54,002 bases of DNA. Source: Verrucomicrobiia bacterium. Its GTDB lineage: Bacteria > Verrucomicrobiota > Verrucomicrobiia > Limisphaerales > CAIMTB01. The stretch lies in NCBI GenBank assembly GCA_019634625.1, contig JAHCBA010000043.1, positions 1-54,002 of the forward strand, in the 5' to 3' direction. The translations under genes were made by a program, and so were the position numbers. Positions 1 to 8,552 of the stretch are shown here, piece after piece. Each line of letters starts with the position of its first letter. Position 1 is the first letter of the stretch. The notes under the pieces are model-generated. The model was given only the letters and a program-made list of their open reading frames with translations. It ran no database searches and was not told the DNA's origin.

Positions 1-89
1 TCCGGCACCCCCGCCCCATTCGTTCCCGGCTTCAGCCGGCCAATGCCGTGCTCCAACGCCCCGCTCCATTCCAGTCCCTATCAAACTAA

Positions 90-130
90 GAGGCCCGCCA
101 CGTAGCACACGTGGCGGGCCTCGGGTTTTT
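90..130 (+). terminator. Rho-independent terminator of a gene left of the window
   Basis: A 14-bp perfect stem (GAGGCCCGCCACGT, loop of 5, complement) is followed on the plus strand by GGGTTTTT. The T-run lies to the right, so it should stop plus-strand transcription entering from outside the window. The minus-strand side is followed by TTAGTTTGAT, so the same hairpin may also serve the minus-strand prepilin gene that ends at 163. Confidence 0.85.
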
Positions 131-162
131 CGATTCAGGACCCCAACAGTTCCGGCAGGAGG

Positions 163-1047
163 CTATCGGATCGGCGCCGATGTCCGATCCCGGATCCATG
201 CGTAGTCCACGCTGCCCGGCACCGAACGTCGGGAGACACCCGCCGCTCCCACCGCGGTGCTGCCGACCTTCCACTTCTTGATCTCGGAATGGCCATCCGC
301 GAAGGCGAAGCCGCAGGCCATGTTGTGATAGGTCCCCGGAAAATCGATCCATTCCGCCCGAACCATTCCCACCGCAAACCCGGCGTCGTTGATGCTGCGA
401 TCATCTTCGTCGATCAGCACCCAAGTCTGGGCCGGACCCGGATCCACAAAATCCGTCTCACGCCCGTAGGTTCGATACGTGCGACCCAACGTGTGCGAGT
501 GGTTGTTGTCCAACCACGGACCGTCCACAGGAGTCTTGCCACGATTGACCCGCGGATTCGTGCCCACCGCCTGGTTCATCGCCACCGACCGTGCGGCCGG
601 AACCTTGAGGCGGGCCGTCCGCTTGGCCGCATCGGGGCCATTGTAGAATCCCACCCTCTTGTCCGCCGGACACTTGTACACCTCGACGTTCCCACCGATG
701 TAGGTCGCCATCATATTGTTGGTGGTGCTGCGGAGGATGTCGGAATTGAACTCCTGCCCGCCGCCGCGACCGGCCTGCCCCGGGCACCAGTTGAACCCGG
801 GCTGGGTGTTCCCGTCGTCCGGATTGGGAGGAAACCAGTCCTCGTTGTCGCCCGCGTACAACTTGATGGCCAGCATCAGTTGCTTGGTGTTGTTCATGCA
901 CTTGATGCCGTCAGCCTTGGACTTCGCCTTGGCCAGGGCCGGGAGGAGCATGCTCGCCAGAATGGCGATGATGGCGATCACCACCAGCAGTTCGATCAGC
1001 GTGAAACCGCGGCGCTTGGCTGCACCGGCGGGAAGAGTTGCGTTCAT
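163..1047 (-). CDS. Prepilin-type N-terminal cleavage/methylation protein (type II secretion pseudopilin-like), copy 1
   Basis: A 294-aa protein. A short basic leader ending in RRG precedes the type III signal [18 protein letters not shown], which would be cut after the glycine by a prepilin peptidase; Glu+5 of the mature protein is present. The hydrophobic helix runs to about residue 40, followed by the helix [19 protein letters not shown]. The C-terminal half is a globular domain with an [11 protein letters not shown] motif (the 'H-X9-DG' type found in planctomycete and verrucomicrobial pseudopilin-like proteins). It would sit in the inner membrane or a short pilus-like fibre. It is a paralogue of the next gene (1232-2080), with near-identical N-termini and divergent globular parts. 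The role of these expanded families is not known; surface filament or secretion substrate are both possible. Confidence 0.85.
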   Translation of the reverse strand: MNATLPAGAAKRRGFTLIELLVVIAIIAILASMLLPALAKAKSKADGIKCMNNTKQLMLAIKLYAGDNEDWFPPNPDDGNTQPGFNWCPGQAGRGGGQEFNSDILRSTTNNMMATYIGGNVEVYKCPADKRVGFYNGPDAAKRTARLKVPAARSVAMNQAVGTNPRVNRGKTPVDGPWLDNNHSHTLGRTYRTYGRETDFVDPGPAQTWVLIDEDDRSINDAGFAVGMVRAEWIDFPGTYHNMACGFAFADGHSEIKKWKVGSTAVGAAGVSRRSVPGSVDYAWIRDRTSAPIR

Positions 1048-1121
1048 AGGGTTCGCAGACGTTTCCGGGTGATCGCCAACGCCCAGGCTGGCGCACCGCC
1101 CGACCGCGGCAGGCTACCGGG

Positions 1122-1168
1122 AACGAAAGAGGCCACGCAATGCGCCTTTCGGCGCACAGCATGGCCTC
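1122..1168 (-). terminator. Terminator between the two prepilin genes
   Basis: An interrupted hairpin (GAGGCCA and TGCGCC arms with their complements, loop TTTC) at 1129-1168. On the minus strand it is followed by TTTCGTTC. It would end the transcript of the prepilin gene at 1232-2080 before the second copy, so the two paralogues may be separate transcription units. Confidence 0.55.
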
Positions 1169-1231
1169 CGCTTCGCTTAACCAACCAAACTCCAACCCGA
1201 GCACCCGGCCGGGAATCTGCGCGGCAACCCA

Positions 1232-2080
1232 CTACTGGCGCGCAACCGTGGTGTTATCCTTCATCCACCGCACATCCACCCACGAATCCCGCGCCGGGAC
1301 GTTCAGGGACATGGTGCCATTGTATCGAACCGGAGCGTTGCGGATGGTCGAACCCTTCCACGACTTGATTTCCGCATGGCCGTCCGCGAACGAGAACCCG
1401 CAGGCCCCGTTGTGATAATTGGCCGGGAAATCGATGATCTGCGCCGTGGCCATGGCGTCCGCCCCCGTGCACGCATTGGCGAAGGCCGCGTCGTTGATGC
1501 TGTCCGGATGCTCATCCACGAACACGAACGTGTTGGCGGGCCGATGGATGGTATCCAGCTTCTCATAGGTGAACCAACGGGTCTGGTTCCGATTGTTCAC
1601 CCGGTCCAGCCACTCGCCGAATCCGAACACCTGGCTCATCGAGTTGCTCCGAATCCGCGGGTGGCGGCCGGTCACCCCGTTCACCGTCGCCCGCACCGTG
1701 GCCTTGTCCGCCGGGCACTTGAATACCTCGAACGAGTTCCCGACGTAGTTGAACAACGGGCTGTTGGTGATCCAGCGCTTGTCCGCGCTCCCGGCCCCGA
1801 AATCCAGGCTGCCCGAAATCCAGTTGGGCCGGCCGTTCGGCAACCCGTCCTGGCACCCCAGCACCCGCTCCTCGTTGTCGCCCGCCTCGATGATCCACCC
1901 GAGGTTCAACTGCTTCAGGTTGTTCATGCACTTGATGCCGTCGGCCTTGGACTTCGCCTTGGCCAGGGCGGGAAGCAGCATGCTCGCCAGAATCGCGATG
2001 ATGGCGATCACCACCAGCAGTTCAATGAGGGTAAAACCGCGCCGGTCGCGGCTTGAGTTACGAAGAGGGGTCAGGTTCAT
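1232..2080 (-). CDS. Prepilin-type N-terminal cleavage/methylation protein (type II secretion pseudopilin-like), copy 2
   Basis: A 282-aa protein with the leader [15 protein letters not shown] and the cleavage/methylation segment [19 protein letters not shown], Glu at mature position 5. The 42 residues from RRG to MNN are the same as in copy 1 (163-1047). The globular half has the equivalent [11 protein letters not shown] motif and a conserved [14 protein letters not shown] segment ([16 protein letters not shown]-like in copy 1). The conserved signal with a variable exposed domain suggests duplication and diversification of surface-displayed pseudopilins. Processing would need a prepilin peptidase encoded elsewhere. 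The nearby pilus operon on the other strand (3309-10303) is a candidate assembly machine, but that link is inference. Confidence 0.85.
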   Translation of the reverse strand: MNLTPLRNSSRDRRGFTLIELLVVIAIIAILASMLLPALAKAKSKADGIKCMNNLKQLNLGWIIEAGDNEERVLGCQDGLPNGRPNWISGSLDFGAGSADKRWITNSPLFNYVGNSFEVFKCPADKATVRATVNGVTGRHPRIRSNSMSQVFGFGEWLDRVNNRNQTRWFTYEKLDTIHRPANTFVFVDEHPDSINDAAFANACTGADAMATAQIIDFPANYHNGACGFSFADGHAEIKSWKGSTIRNAPVRYNGTMSLNVPARDSWVDVRWMKDNTTVARQ

Positions 2081-2189
2081 AGTTCGTTGTGGGGTCCGGC
2101 GCCGACGCCACGCGCCGCACGCCTCTGCCCTCTAGGTTATTCCACGCCACTCGCCCGGCAATGGGTGTTACCCGGCACAGCCCCGCCGA

Positions 2190-3101
2190 TCACGACCACC
2201 GCGCCGCCATCCATCGACCCCACAGCACTCCGGCAACCAACCCCACCCCGTGCGCCGTATTCGCCACCGGCACCCCCAGTGCCCCGCTCAGGCAGATCAC
2301 GAACCACACCAGCATCATCACGACCATCTGCGGATGCAGCCCCAAGCCGGCCCTGGGACAATACCTCCCCATCATCCACACGAACCCCAGCAATCCGTAA
2401 ATCACCCCCGAAACCCCCCCGAACCGCGGGCCGCTCATGAAGTATTGACCCAGGTTCGAGACCACCCCCAGCACGGCCACCAGCAACGCCAGCCAACGCG
2501 GCCCCAACCGGCCCTCCACCGCCCGCCCCAAATCCCACAGAATCCACATGTTGAACAGGAGATGTGGCCACCCGAAATGCAGCAGCACCGGTGTAAACAA
2601 CCGCCAGAACTCGCCCCGCCTCGCCTCCGGCAGAAACAGTTCCGCACTCATCCCCCACCGGTAGGGCACCTCCGAGATCTGCAGGCTCCGCACCAGCGGA
2701 TGCTCCCCCGTCAATCCCGTCACCATCGCCACTGCCACACACACCACCATCCACGCCACAGTCTGGGAACCCGTCCCCGTCCCCGCCGCCCATCCCGGAA
2801 CCCTCCGTCCCCCGCCGCTCCGGCGCTCCACCGGCGGTGCCGCTCGGGAGGGCGTGCGCCCGGGATCCCCAACCGCGGAGGCCGCCACGGGCACGGTTGC
2901 CGCCCCGGCCACCCGCTCGGGATCCGCCCGAAACGCCGCGAACAACGCCTTCGCCCGGTCAAGATCCTCCTCCGCATGAACCCAAAGAGCCCAGCGCGGC
3001 CCATCGTCGGCCTCGACCAGGTGATGAATCCCCTCCGAGCCCATCAATCGGCTGATCCGCTCCGCCAGCCCCGCGCTTTCCAAGTATCCAATCAGTCTCA
3101 T
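2190..3101 (-). CDS. Rhomboid family intramembrane serine protease (GlpG-like)
   Basis: About 303 aa. The start chosen is the Met of MRLIGYLESAGLAERISRLM, because this matches the beginning of the GlpG cytosolic N-domain; the frame stays open to 3176. After a proline/arginine linker come about six membrane helices. HLLFNMWILWDLG matches the rhomboid HxxxN helix, GVSGVIYG carries the GxSG catalytic serine, and NTAHGVGLVAGVLWG carries the catalytic histidine and the GxxxG of the last helix. It should cleave transmembrane helices of partner proteins within the inner membrane. Substrate unknown. It is transcribed divergently from the pilus operon. Confidence 0.9.
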   Translation of the reverse strand: MRLIGYLESAGLAERISRLMGSEGIHHLVEADDGPRWALWVHAEEDLDRAKALFAAFRADPERVAGAATVPVAASAVGDPGRTPSRAAPPVERRSGGGRRVPGWAAGTGTGSQTVAWMVVCVAVAMVTGLTGEHPLVRSLQISEVPYRWGMSAELFLPEARRGEFWRLFTPVLLHFGWPHLLFNMWILWDLGRAVEGRLGPRWLALLVAVLGVVSNLGQYFMSGPRFGGVSGVIYGLLGFVWMMGRYCPRAGLGLHPQMVVMMLVWFVICLSGALGVPVANTAHGVGLVAGVLWGRWMAARWS

Positions 3102-3202
3102 CCATGCCCCGCCGTCCGCAGGGAGCCGCGAAGATAGGCCCGCAACGCCCCGGGCCAAGCGGGAAGTGCGGGCCATGGGCCGCTCACCAACCGAATCTCG
3201 GC

Positions 3203-3232
3203 TTGGCTTGCCCTCGCACCCGTCGCTACAAA
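3203..3232 (+). promoter_or_regulatory. Possible sigma-70-type promoter for the pilus operon
   Basis: TTGGCT at 3203-3208 and TACAAA at 3227-3232, 18 bp apart, lie about 75 bp before the secretin start. Each box matches consensus at four of six positions. Position fits, but such matches arise by chance, so this is tentative. Confidence 0.3.
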
Positions 3233-3308
3233 GGGATTGCGGTTCGGACCCGGTAACGTCTTCTCATCGGACCTGAACGATGACCCGACGGAGCGCGTCC
3301 TCTATCCC

Positions 3309-5315
3309 ATGATGATTTCCAGCGGCGCCAGCACCCGAATCCTCCTCGCCATTCTGCTGGTCTCCGTCCTGGCGTCCTGCCGCTCGCCCAGCCCCGGCCC
3401 CGGCCGCCCGGGCACCACCTCGCCCGCCCCACGCCAGGACCCCGACGCTCCCGCCACTCGGGAATCCTCCTCCCGGTCCGCCGATCGTTCCGACCCCGCC
3501 CCGCGCCGGCCACGCGTGCGGTACGACGCCGTCCACGACGAGGACATCAAGGCCGTCTTCAAGCTCGCCGAAAACAACGACTGGGAAGGAGCCGAACTGC
3601 TCGCCAGCGAACTTTACGAAGAGAACCCCGGCGACCCCGCCCTCGATCGCATCTACAAGTGGGTCCTTCAGCAGCGCCGTCTCCGCCGCGCCCAGCAGAT
3701 CGAGGACCAGATCCGCGAAATCGACGCCAAGAACTCCGTCTTCAACCCCACCGTTCCCCGCCTGCTCACCGAAAAAAAGGACCGCGGCCTGCCGCCCCGC
3801 AAGGACATCCGCGACACCGTCGAGCAGATCGAGAACACCCCGTACATCCCGGAAAGCTACGGCAAGACCATCATCCGCCAGGGACCCATGTTCGACATCG
3901 AGGCCGTCCGCGGCCGCATGGCCAACCTCCTCGAGAAAGAGGTCTCCGTGCACCTCGAAAACGCCCCGCTCGAAACCATCATCTTCAACCTCGGTCAGGC
4001 CGAGGGGATCAATTTCGTCGCCGACAAAAACCTCCCCGCCTTCCAGCAGACCCTCTCCGTCAACCTCGACCGGGTGAAGCTCGACGAGTTCCTCCGCTAC
4101 GTCTCCCGCAACCTCGACATCCAGTTCCAGATCGGCTCCGACCTCATCTGGATCGTCGATGGCAAGGACCCCAAGGGCCTTCAGGAGGAAACCCGTTTCT
4201 ACCGCCTCCGCCACGGGTTCATTCTGCCCGCCGAGTTCGGCGCCACCCAGATCACCCAGACCCGGGCCATGAACCCTCAGGGCCAGGTCACATCCATCAC
4301 CGAAAACCGCGTCATCAAGCAGTTCGTCAAGGACAACGCCCCCATGGCCACCGCCATCGAGCAGGCCATCAAGGAGTTCTTCAAGGGCAGCAAGTACCTC
4401 ATCGACTACGAACGCAACGTCATCCTCGCCTCGGGCACCGCCGACCAGCTCCAGGTCATGGACCGCATCATCCAGGAGTTCGACAAGCCCGTCCAACAGG
4501 TCCTCATCGAGGCCCGCTTCATCACCATCACCGAGGCCGCCTTCCTCCAGCTCGGCGTCCAGTGGGAATCCAGCCGCGGCGCCCGTATCGAAGGTTCCCC
4601 CATCGACTTCACCGGCTTCGGCTTCAACGTCGGTCGCGGCATCCAGGAGGTCTTCACCAACGTCCTAGACCGCTCCACCCTCAGCGCCACCCTCAACGCC
4701 CTCGAACAGTCCGGCGAAAGCCAGACCCTCAGCGCCCCACGCCTCGCCCTGATGAACAACCGCCCGGCCACCATCGAGGATGGCAAGGTCCAGTACTACT
4801 ACGAGGAGTATCAGGTGAAGACCCAGACCCTCGAACGCCGCTCCTCCTCCGCCCTCGTCCCCTCCGGCAAACCCAGCAAACTCACCTCCGGCGTCACCCT
4901 CGATGTCCTCGCCAGCATCGGCGGCGACGGCCAGACCGTCCTCCTCGCCCTCAATCCCAAGGTCAACAGCGACGTCCGCCTCGCCACTTTCGCCACCATC
5001 ACCGATGTCGATGACGCCGGCCGCCCGGTGAGCACTTTCGACATCAAACTTCCCGAGTACCGCACCCAGGAGATCGCCACCCGCGTCGCCGTCCGCTCCG
5101 GCGAAACCGTCGTCATGGGCGGCGTCCTCTCCCGCGAACAAACCACCTTCGTCGAATCCGTCCCCATCCTCGGCAGCCTCCCCATCATCGGCGCCGCCTT
5201 CCGCAATCGTACCGAGGTGGACCGGCCCCGTTACCTCCTCATCTTCGTCACCGCCACCATCCTCTCCGATTCCGGCGAATTCATCCGCTACCTCTCGGCC
5301 GACGAGGACCTCTAG
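3309..5315 (+). CDS. Lipoprotein secretin of a type IV pilus / type II secretion-like system (GspD/PilQ family, Amuc_1098-like)
   Basis: 668 aa from ATG 3309 (the frame is open from 3237). The chosen start gives a lipoprotein signal ending in the lipobox L-A-S-C24. A proline/arginine-rich linker leads to a short helical repeat region (about 60-110), then N-domains (VHLENAPLETIIFNLGQAEGINFV), a linker domain and the secretin beta-domain. The end, VPILGSLPIIGAAFRN followed by YLLIFVTATIL, is the typical secretin signature. It should form the gated outer-membrane channel. It is the first gene of a five-gene operon with the PilM/N-, PilO-, PilP- and PilB-like genes. The order recalls the Akkermansia Amuc_1098-1102 pilus cluster (family knowledge; orthology not tested). 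Confidence 0.9.
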   Translation: MMISSGASTRILLAILLVSVLASCRSPSPGPGRPGTTSPAPRQDPDAPATRESSSRSADRSDPAPRRPRVRYDAVHDEDIKAVFKLAENNDWEGAELLASELYEENPGDPALDRIYKWVLQQRRLRRAQQIEDQIREIDAKNSVFNPTVPRLLTEKKDRGLPPRKDIRDTVEQIENTPYIPESYGKTIIRQGPMFDIEAVRGRMANLLEKEVSVHLENAPLETIIFNLGQAEGINFVADKNLPAFQQTLSVNLDRVKLDEFLRYVSRNLDIQFQIGSDLIWIVDGKDPKGLQEETRFYRLRHGFILPAEFGATQITQTRAMNPQGQVTSITENRVIKQFVKDNAPMATAIEQAIKEFFKGSKYLIDYERNVILASGTADQLQVMDRIIQEFDKPVQQVLIEARFITITEAAFLQLGVQWESSRGARIEGSPIDFTGFGFNVGRGIQEVFTNVLDRSTLSATLNALEQSGESQTLSAPRLALMNNRPATIEDGKVQYYYEEYQVKTQTLERRSSSALVPSGKPSKLTSGVTLDVLASIGGDGQTVLLALNPKVNSDVRLATFATITDVDDAGRPVSTFDIKLPEYRTQEIATRVAVRSGETVVMGGVLSREQTTFVESVPILGSLPIIGAAFRNRTEVDRPRYLLIFVTATILSDSGEFIRYLSADEDL

Positions 5316-5320
5316 TCGTT

Positions 5321-7162
5321 GTGCCACCCCATCCCGCCACCGCCCGCTTCGCCAACCTGCTCGCCCTCCCGGCCCGCGATTTCGCCGTCGTCGATGTCGG
5401 CCACCTCCGCGCCCGCATCCTCCTCGCCACCGTCGCCCGCGGCCGCCCCCGCTTCGTCCGCACCGAGGTGGTGGACGGCCATGAGGAGGGCTTCACCTCG
5501 ACCGACGAACTCCGTCAGGAGGTCCGCCAGCGCCTCGAACAACTCGCCCCCGAAGCCCTCGTCCTCGTTCTCCCCCAGGATCGCGTCCTCCGGCATGTCC
5601 TCGATGTCCCCCCTTCGGACCCCGCCACCACCCGCGCCCATGTGGAACGGGAGGCCGGCGGCATCGGAGGCCTCAGCGACAGTCCGTGGGTCTTCGATGC
5701 CGCCCGCCTCGAACCCTTCGGCCATCCCGCCCACCCCGTCGCCGCCGCCTTCTGCCGCCAGGACGATCTCCAACGGCTCCTGACCGCCTACCTCGACGAC
5801 GATTCCCTCGTCTTCGATGTCCGAACCGCCGCCGATGCCCTTGCCGCCGCGTTCCTTCAGGCCGCCCCGGCCCGGCGTGACACCATCCTCGTCGATCTCG
5901 GCGCCCGCCACACCGCCGTCACGCTCCTCATCGCCGGTCAGGTGGCCCACGCCACCTCCTTCCCCACCGGCTCGGCCGCCTTCACCGATGCCCTCGCCCT
6001 CGATCGCGGCGGCTCCCTCGAGACGGCCGAGATCCTCAAACGCGCCGAACCGCCCCGCCCGTCCCTCGCCGACACCCCCCGCCTCCACGCCACACTCGCC
6101 GCCTGGCTCGCCGAAATCGAACGTACCCTCCGCGAATGGCAGGCGGATCACCCGGGCACCCCTTCCGTCGCCTCCTGGGACGTCCATCTCGCGGGGGGCG
6201 GCGCCCTCCAGCCCGATCTCCCGGAACGCCTCTCCGAATTCGGGCGCCGCCATTTCCTCCCCTGGCCCGCCCCCGTCCCTGGCTCCCCTCCCATCCCCCC
6301 CGACCAGGCCGCCTGCTGGGGAGCCCTCCTCCTCGCCCTTGGCCTCGCCGGACCCGCCCCATCCCTCCTTCCCGCCGACCGCCAGGCCCGATGGCGGCAG
6401 CGTCGTGGCTGGCGCGCCCTCGTCACCGCCAACCTCGCCCTCGCCGCCATGCTCGCCATGGCCATCACCACCGCCACCTTCCACCAGTCCCGCGTCCTCT
6501 CCGAAAAGGCGTCCTGGGAACGCCAGGCCACCGAAGCCCTCGGCAAGGCCCGCGAACTTCGCATCGTGTCGGAGGGCCTCAACCGCCGCTTCGACACCTT
6601 CCGCCCGGTCCTCGAACGTCAGCGCCAGACCGTCGAAACGCTCCAGCTCCTCGCCGCCCTCCAGGCCTCCCGAACCAACGACCAGCATTGGTACGTCCTC
6701 CTCGCCGACGCCGCCAGCTACGCCGCGGGCAGCAACCGCTTCTCCACCAGCCCCCTCCCCCGCCCCACAGAGCCCCGCCCTCCCCTCGCCCTTTCCGGCT
6801 CCCATACCAACCCCCCTCCCTCTCCCCGCACCTTCATTGCCGAGGTCTGCCTCGTGCCCGAAGGCGAACGCATGCGCCAGGCCCTCAGCGAACTGGTCGC
6901 CGAACTCAAACGCCATCCCCTCCTCCGTAATGTCGATGTCCTCCCCCCAGAACGCCGCCGCGACCTCGTCGCCACCAACCTCATCCTTCCCTCCCGCCAC
7001 TTCGCCCTCGAACTGACCCTCCCGGAAACCGAACTCCTCGCCCCCATCCCCATCCCCCGCCTCGCCACCAACCGCGAACCCCGCACCGCCGCCCCCTTCC
7101 GCACCCCCGTCCGCCCCCTCACCAACGGCCCGCGCGTCCTCCGCACCCCCATCGCGCCATGA
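5321..7162 (+). CDS. PilM-PilN-like fusion protein (actin-like pilus assembly protein, Amuc_1101-like)
   Basis: 613 aa from a GTG start 5 bp after the secretin stop. Residues about 1-340 read as an actin-like ASKHA fold: FAVVDVGHLRARIL near the N-terminus resembles phosphate-1, DTILVDLGARHTAVTLL phosphate-2 and VHLAGGGAL the adenosine motif, as in PilM. A transmembrane helix follows at about 364-388 (ALVTANLALAAMLAMAITTA), then a coiled coil and a periplasmic domain of PilN type. PilM is normally a separate cytoplasmic protein that binds the PilN tail, so here the partners appear to be joined. Proline-rich segments around 480-500 look like linkers. The stop overlaps the next start (ATGA). Confidence 0.75.
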   Translation: MPPHPATARFANLLALPARDFAVVDVGHLRARILLATVARGRPRFVRTEVVDGHEEGFTSTDELRQEVRQRLEQLAPEALVLVLPQDRVLRHVLDVPPSDPATTRAHVEREAGGIGGLSDSPWVFDAARLEPFGHPAHPVAAAFCRQDDLQRLLTAYLDDDSLVFDVRTAADALAAAFLQAAPARRDTILVDLGARHTAVTLLIAGQVAHATSFPTGSAAFTDALALDRGGSLETAEILKRAEPPRPSLADTPRLHATLAAWLAEIERTLREWQADHPGTPSVASWDVHLAGGGALQPDLPERLSEFGRRHFLPWPAPVPGSPPIPPDQAACWGALLLALGLAGPAPSLLPADRQARWRQRRGWRALVTANLALAAMLAMAITTATFHQSRVLSEKASWERQATEALGKARELRIVSEGLNRRFDTFRPVLERQRQTVETLQLLAALQASRTNDQHWYVLLADAASYAAGSNRFSTSPLPRPTEPRPPLALSGSHTNPPPSPRTFIAEVCLVPEGERMRQALSELVAELKRHPLLRNVDVLPPERRRDLVATNLILPSRHFALELTLPETELLAPIPIPRLATNREPRTAAPFRTPVRPLTNGPRVLRTPIAP

Positions 7163-8025
7163 CGCTCCGCCTGACCACCCTCCACCGCCTCGTCGTCCTC
7201 GCCACTCTCGCCCTGGCGATCGCCTGCCTCGCCCTCCTCGCCCCCCTGTCCCGCCGCAGCCGCGACCGCGACATCCCCCTCCGCGATCTCCGCGATCAAC
7301 TCGCCCGCGCCACCCTCGAAGCCGGTCTTCCCGACCAGACCCCCTTCGCCTCCATCGACGAACACCTCGCCGCCCTTCGCGCCGCCTCCCTCGATTTCGC
7401 CGACGCCGAACGCGCCGCCCTCCTCCGCCTCGAACTCCCGGAGGATGTCCGACGCTACCTCGCCCAACCCTTCCAACTCCTCGACTTCCTCAACGAATCC
7501 CAACGCCGCATCGAGGAACTCACCGCCCTCGCCAAAGCCTCCCGCGTCTCCCTCACCCCAGGCCTCCCCGCCGGTTTCCCCCGCTACCAACCCGATCTCC
7601 TCCGCCCGGAACTCCTCTGGGTCCAGCTCGTCACCGTCAATCGCCTCGTCCGTACCGCCATCCAGGTCGGCGTCCGCGACATCTCCGAGGTCTCCGTCGA
7701 ATCCCTCCCCGTCTTCGAACCCGACGACTTCGGCCCTGCCCCACCCCCGCCCCTGACCCCGCCCGTCCCGACCAACGCCTGGTCCGCCCTCCGCGTCCAT
7801 CTCACCGCCAGCGGCTCCGTGGACGCCCTCCACCAGCTCCTCCTCGCCCTCACCCTTACCCCGGCCCAGCTCCCCGCCGTCGGCCTGACCGAGGACCTCG
7901 GCGCCCAGCCCGCCCTCTTCATCGACCGCATCCTCCTCCACCGCTCCGAGTTGTCCGCCCCCGAACAGGCCCGCCTCGAACTCGTGGTCAGTACCGTCGT
8001 CCCCAACGCCCGGCCCTCGCCATGA
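7159..8025 (+). CDS. PilO-like inner-membrane pilus alignment protein (Amuc_1100-like)
   Basis: 288 aa, starting in a 4-bp overlap with the preceding gene. One N-terminal transmembrane helix (about 10-30), a predicted coiled coil (SRDRDIPLRDLRDQLARA, then LLDFLNESQRRIEELTALAKA), and a C-terminal ferredoxin-like region (VHLTASGSVDALHQLLLAL ... FIDRILLHRS) interrupted by a proline-rich loop. This is the topology of PilO/GspM and of the verrucomicrobial Amuc_1100 family, which bridges the PilN part and the periplasmic PilP/secretin ring. The position between the PilM/N and PilP-like genes supports the role; sequence similarity alone is weak. Confidence 0.65.
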   Translation: MTLRLTTLHRLVVLATLALAIACLALLAPLSRRSRDRDIPLRDLRDQLARATLEAGLPDQTPFASIDEHLAALRAASLDFADAERAALLRLELPEDVRRYLAQPFQLLDFLNESQRRIEELTALAKASRVSLTPGLPAGFPRYQPDLLRPELLWVQLVTVNRLVRTAIQVGVRDISEVSVESLPVFEPDDFGPAPPPPLTPPVPTNAWSALRVHLTASGSVDALHQLLLALTLTPAQLPAVGLTEDLGAQPALFIDRILLHRSELSAPEQARLELVVSTVVPNARPSP

Positions 8026-8552
8026 ATCGCGAATCCCAGCTCTTTCAGTGGGCCATGGTCCCCGCCGCCCTCCTCATGGCCGGCCTCCTCGCCTTCTCCC
8101 TCGCCCGCCTCCGCCACGACGATCCCGCCCTCGCCGGCCTCCGTCCCACCCCCGCCCCGCCCCCCCGGCATGCCGCCGCCGATCAGACCCGGCGCCATTT
8201 CGGCTGGCCCGATGAAGCCGTCCGCCAGCCCATGACCCAACTCGCCAATCCCTTCTTCACCCTCGCCATCCAGGCCGCTCCCCCGCCGCCCCCACCCGCC
8301 CCGCCGCCCCCGCCCGCCACCCGCACCGTCTCCGTCACCTACCGCGGCTACTTCGAAACGTCCGCCGGACTCCGCCGCGCCGTCGTCCAGGTCGATGACC
8401 GCCAGCTCCTCGTCGCCCGCGGCGAAATCGTCGTCGCCAGTTTCGCCGTCGCCGAAATCGAACTCCGCCACCTCTCCCTCACCAACACCGCCGGCGCCTC
8501 CGTCCGCGGCGAATTCTCCAAACCCGTCCCCGTCGAGATTCCCGCCCAATGA
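8022..8552 (+). CDS. PilP/GspC-like periplasmic protein of the pilus operon
   Basis: 176 aa, starting in an ATGA overlap with the PilO-like gene. One transmembrane helix (about 10-28), a flexible Pro/Ala segment (about residues 85-105, nearly pure proline), and a C-terminal beta-rich domain (VSVTYRGYFETSAGLRRAVV and VDDRQLLVARGEIV) that resembles the small HR domain of GspC/PilP, which contacts the secretin. No lipobox is present, unlike classical PilP. The assignment rests mainly on topology and operon position; it could also be counted as an Amuc_1099/1102-type accessory protein. Confidence 0.6.
   Translation: MNRESQLFQWAMVPAALLMAGLLAFSLARLRHDDPALAGLRPTPAPPPRHAAADQTRRHFGWPDEAVRQPMTQLANPFFTLAIQAAPPPPPPAPPPPPATRTVSVTYRGYFETSAGLRRAVVQVDDRQLLVARGEIVVASFAVAEIELRHLSLTNTAGASVRGEFSKPVPVEIPAQ

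Noticed and set aside
5312-7000. 562-codon minus-strand frame opposite the PilM-PilN gene
   Set aside because: Gly/Glu/Ala-rich antisense translation with no domain; an artefact of the pyrimidine-rich coding strand.
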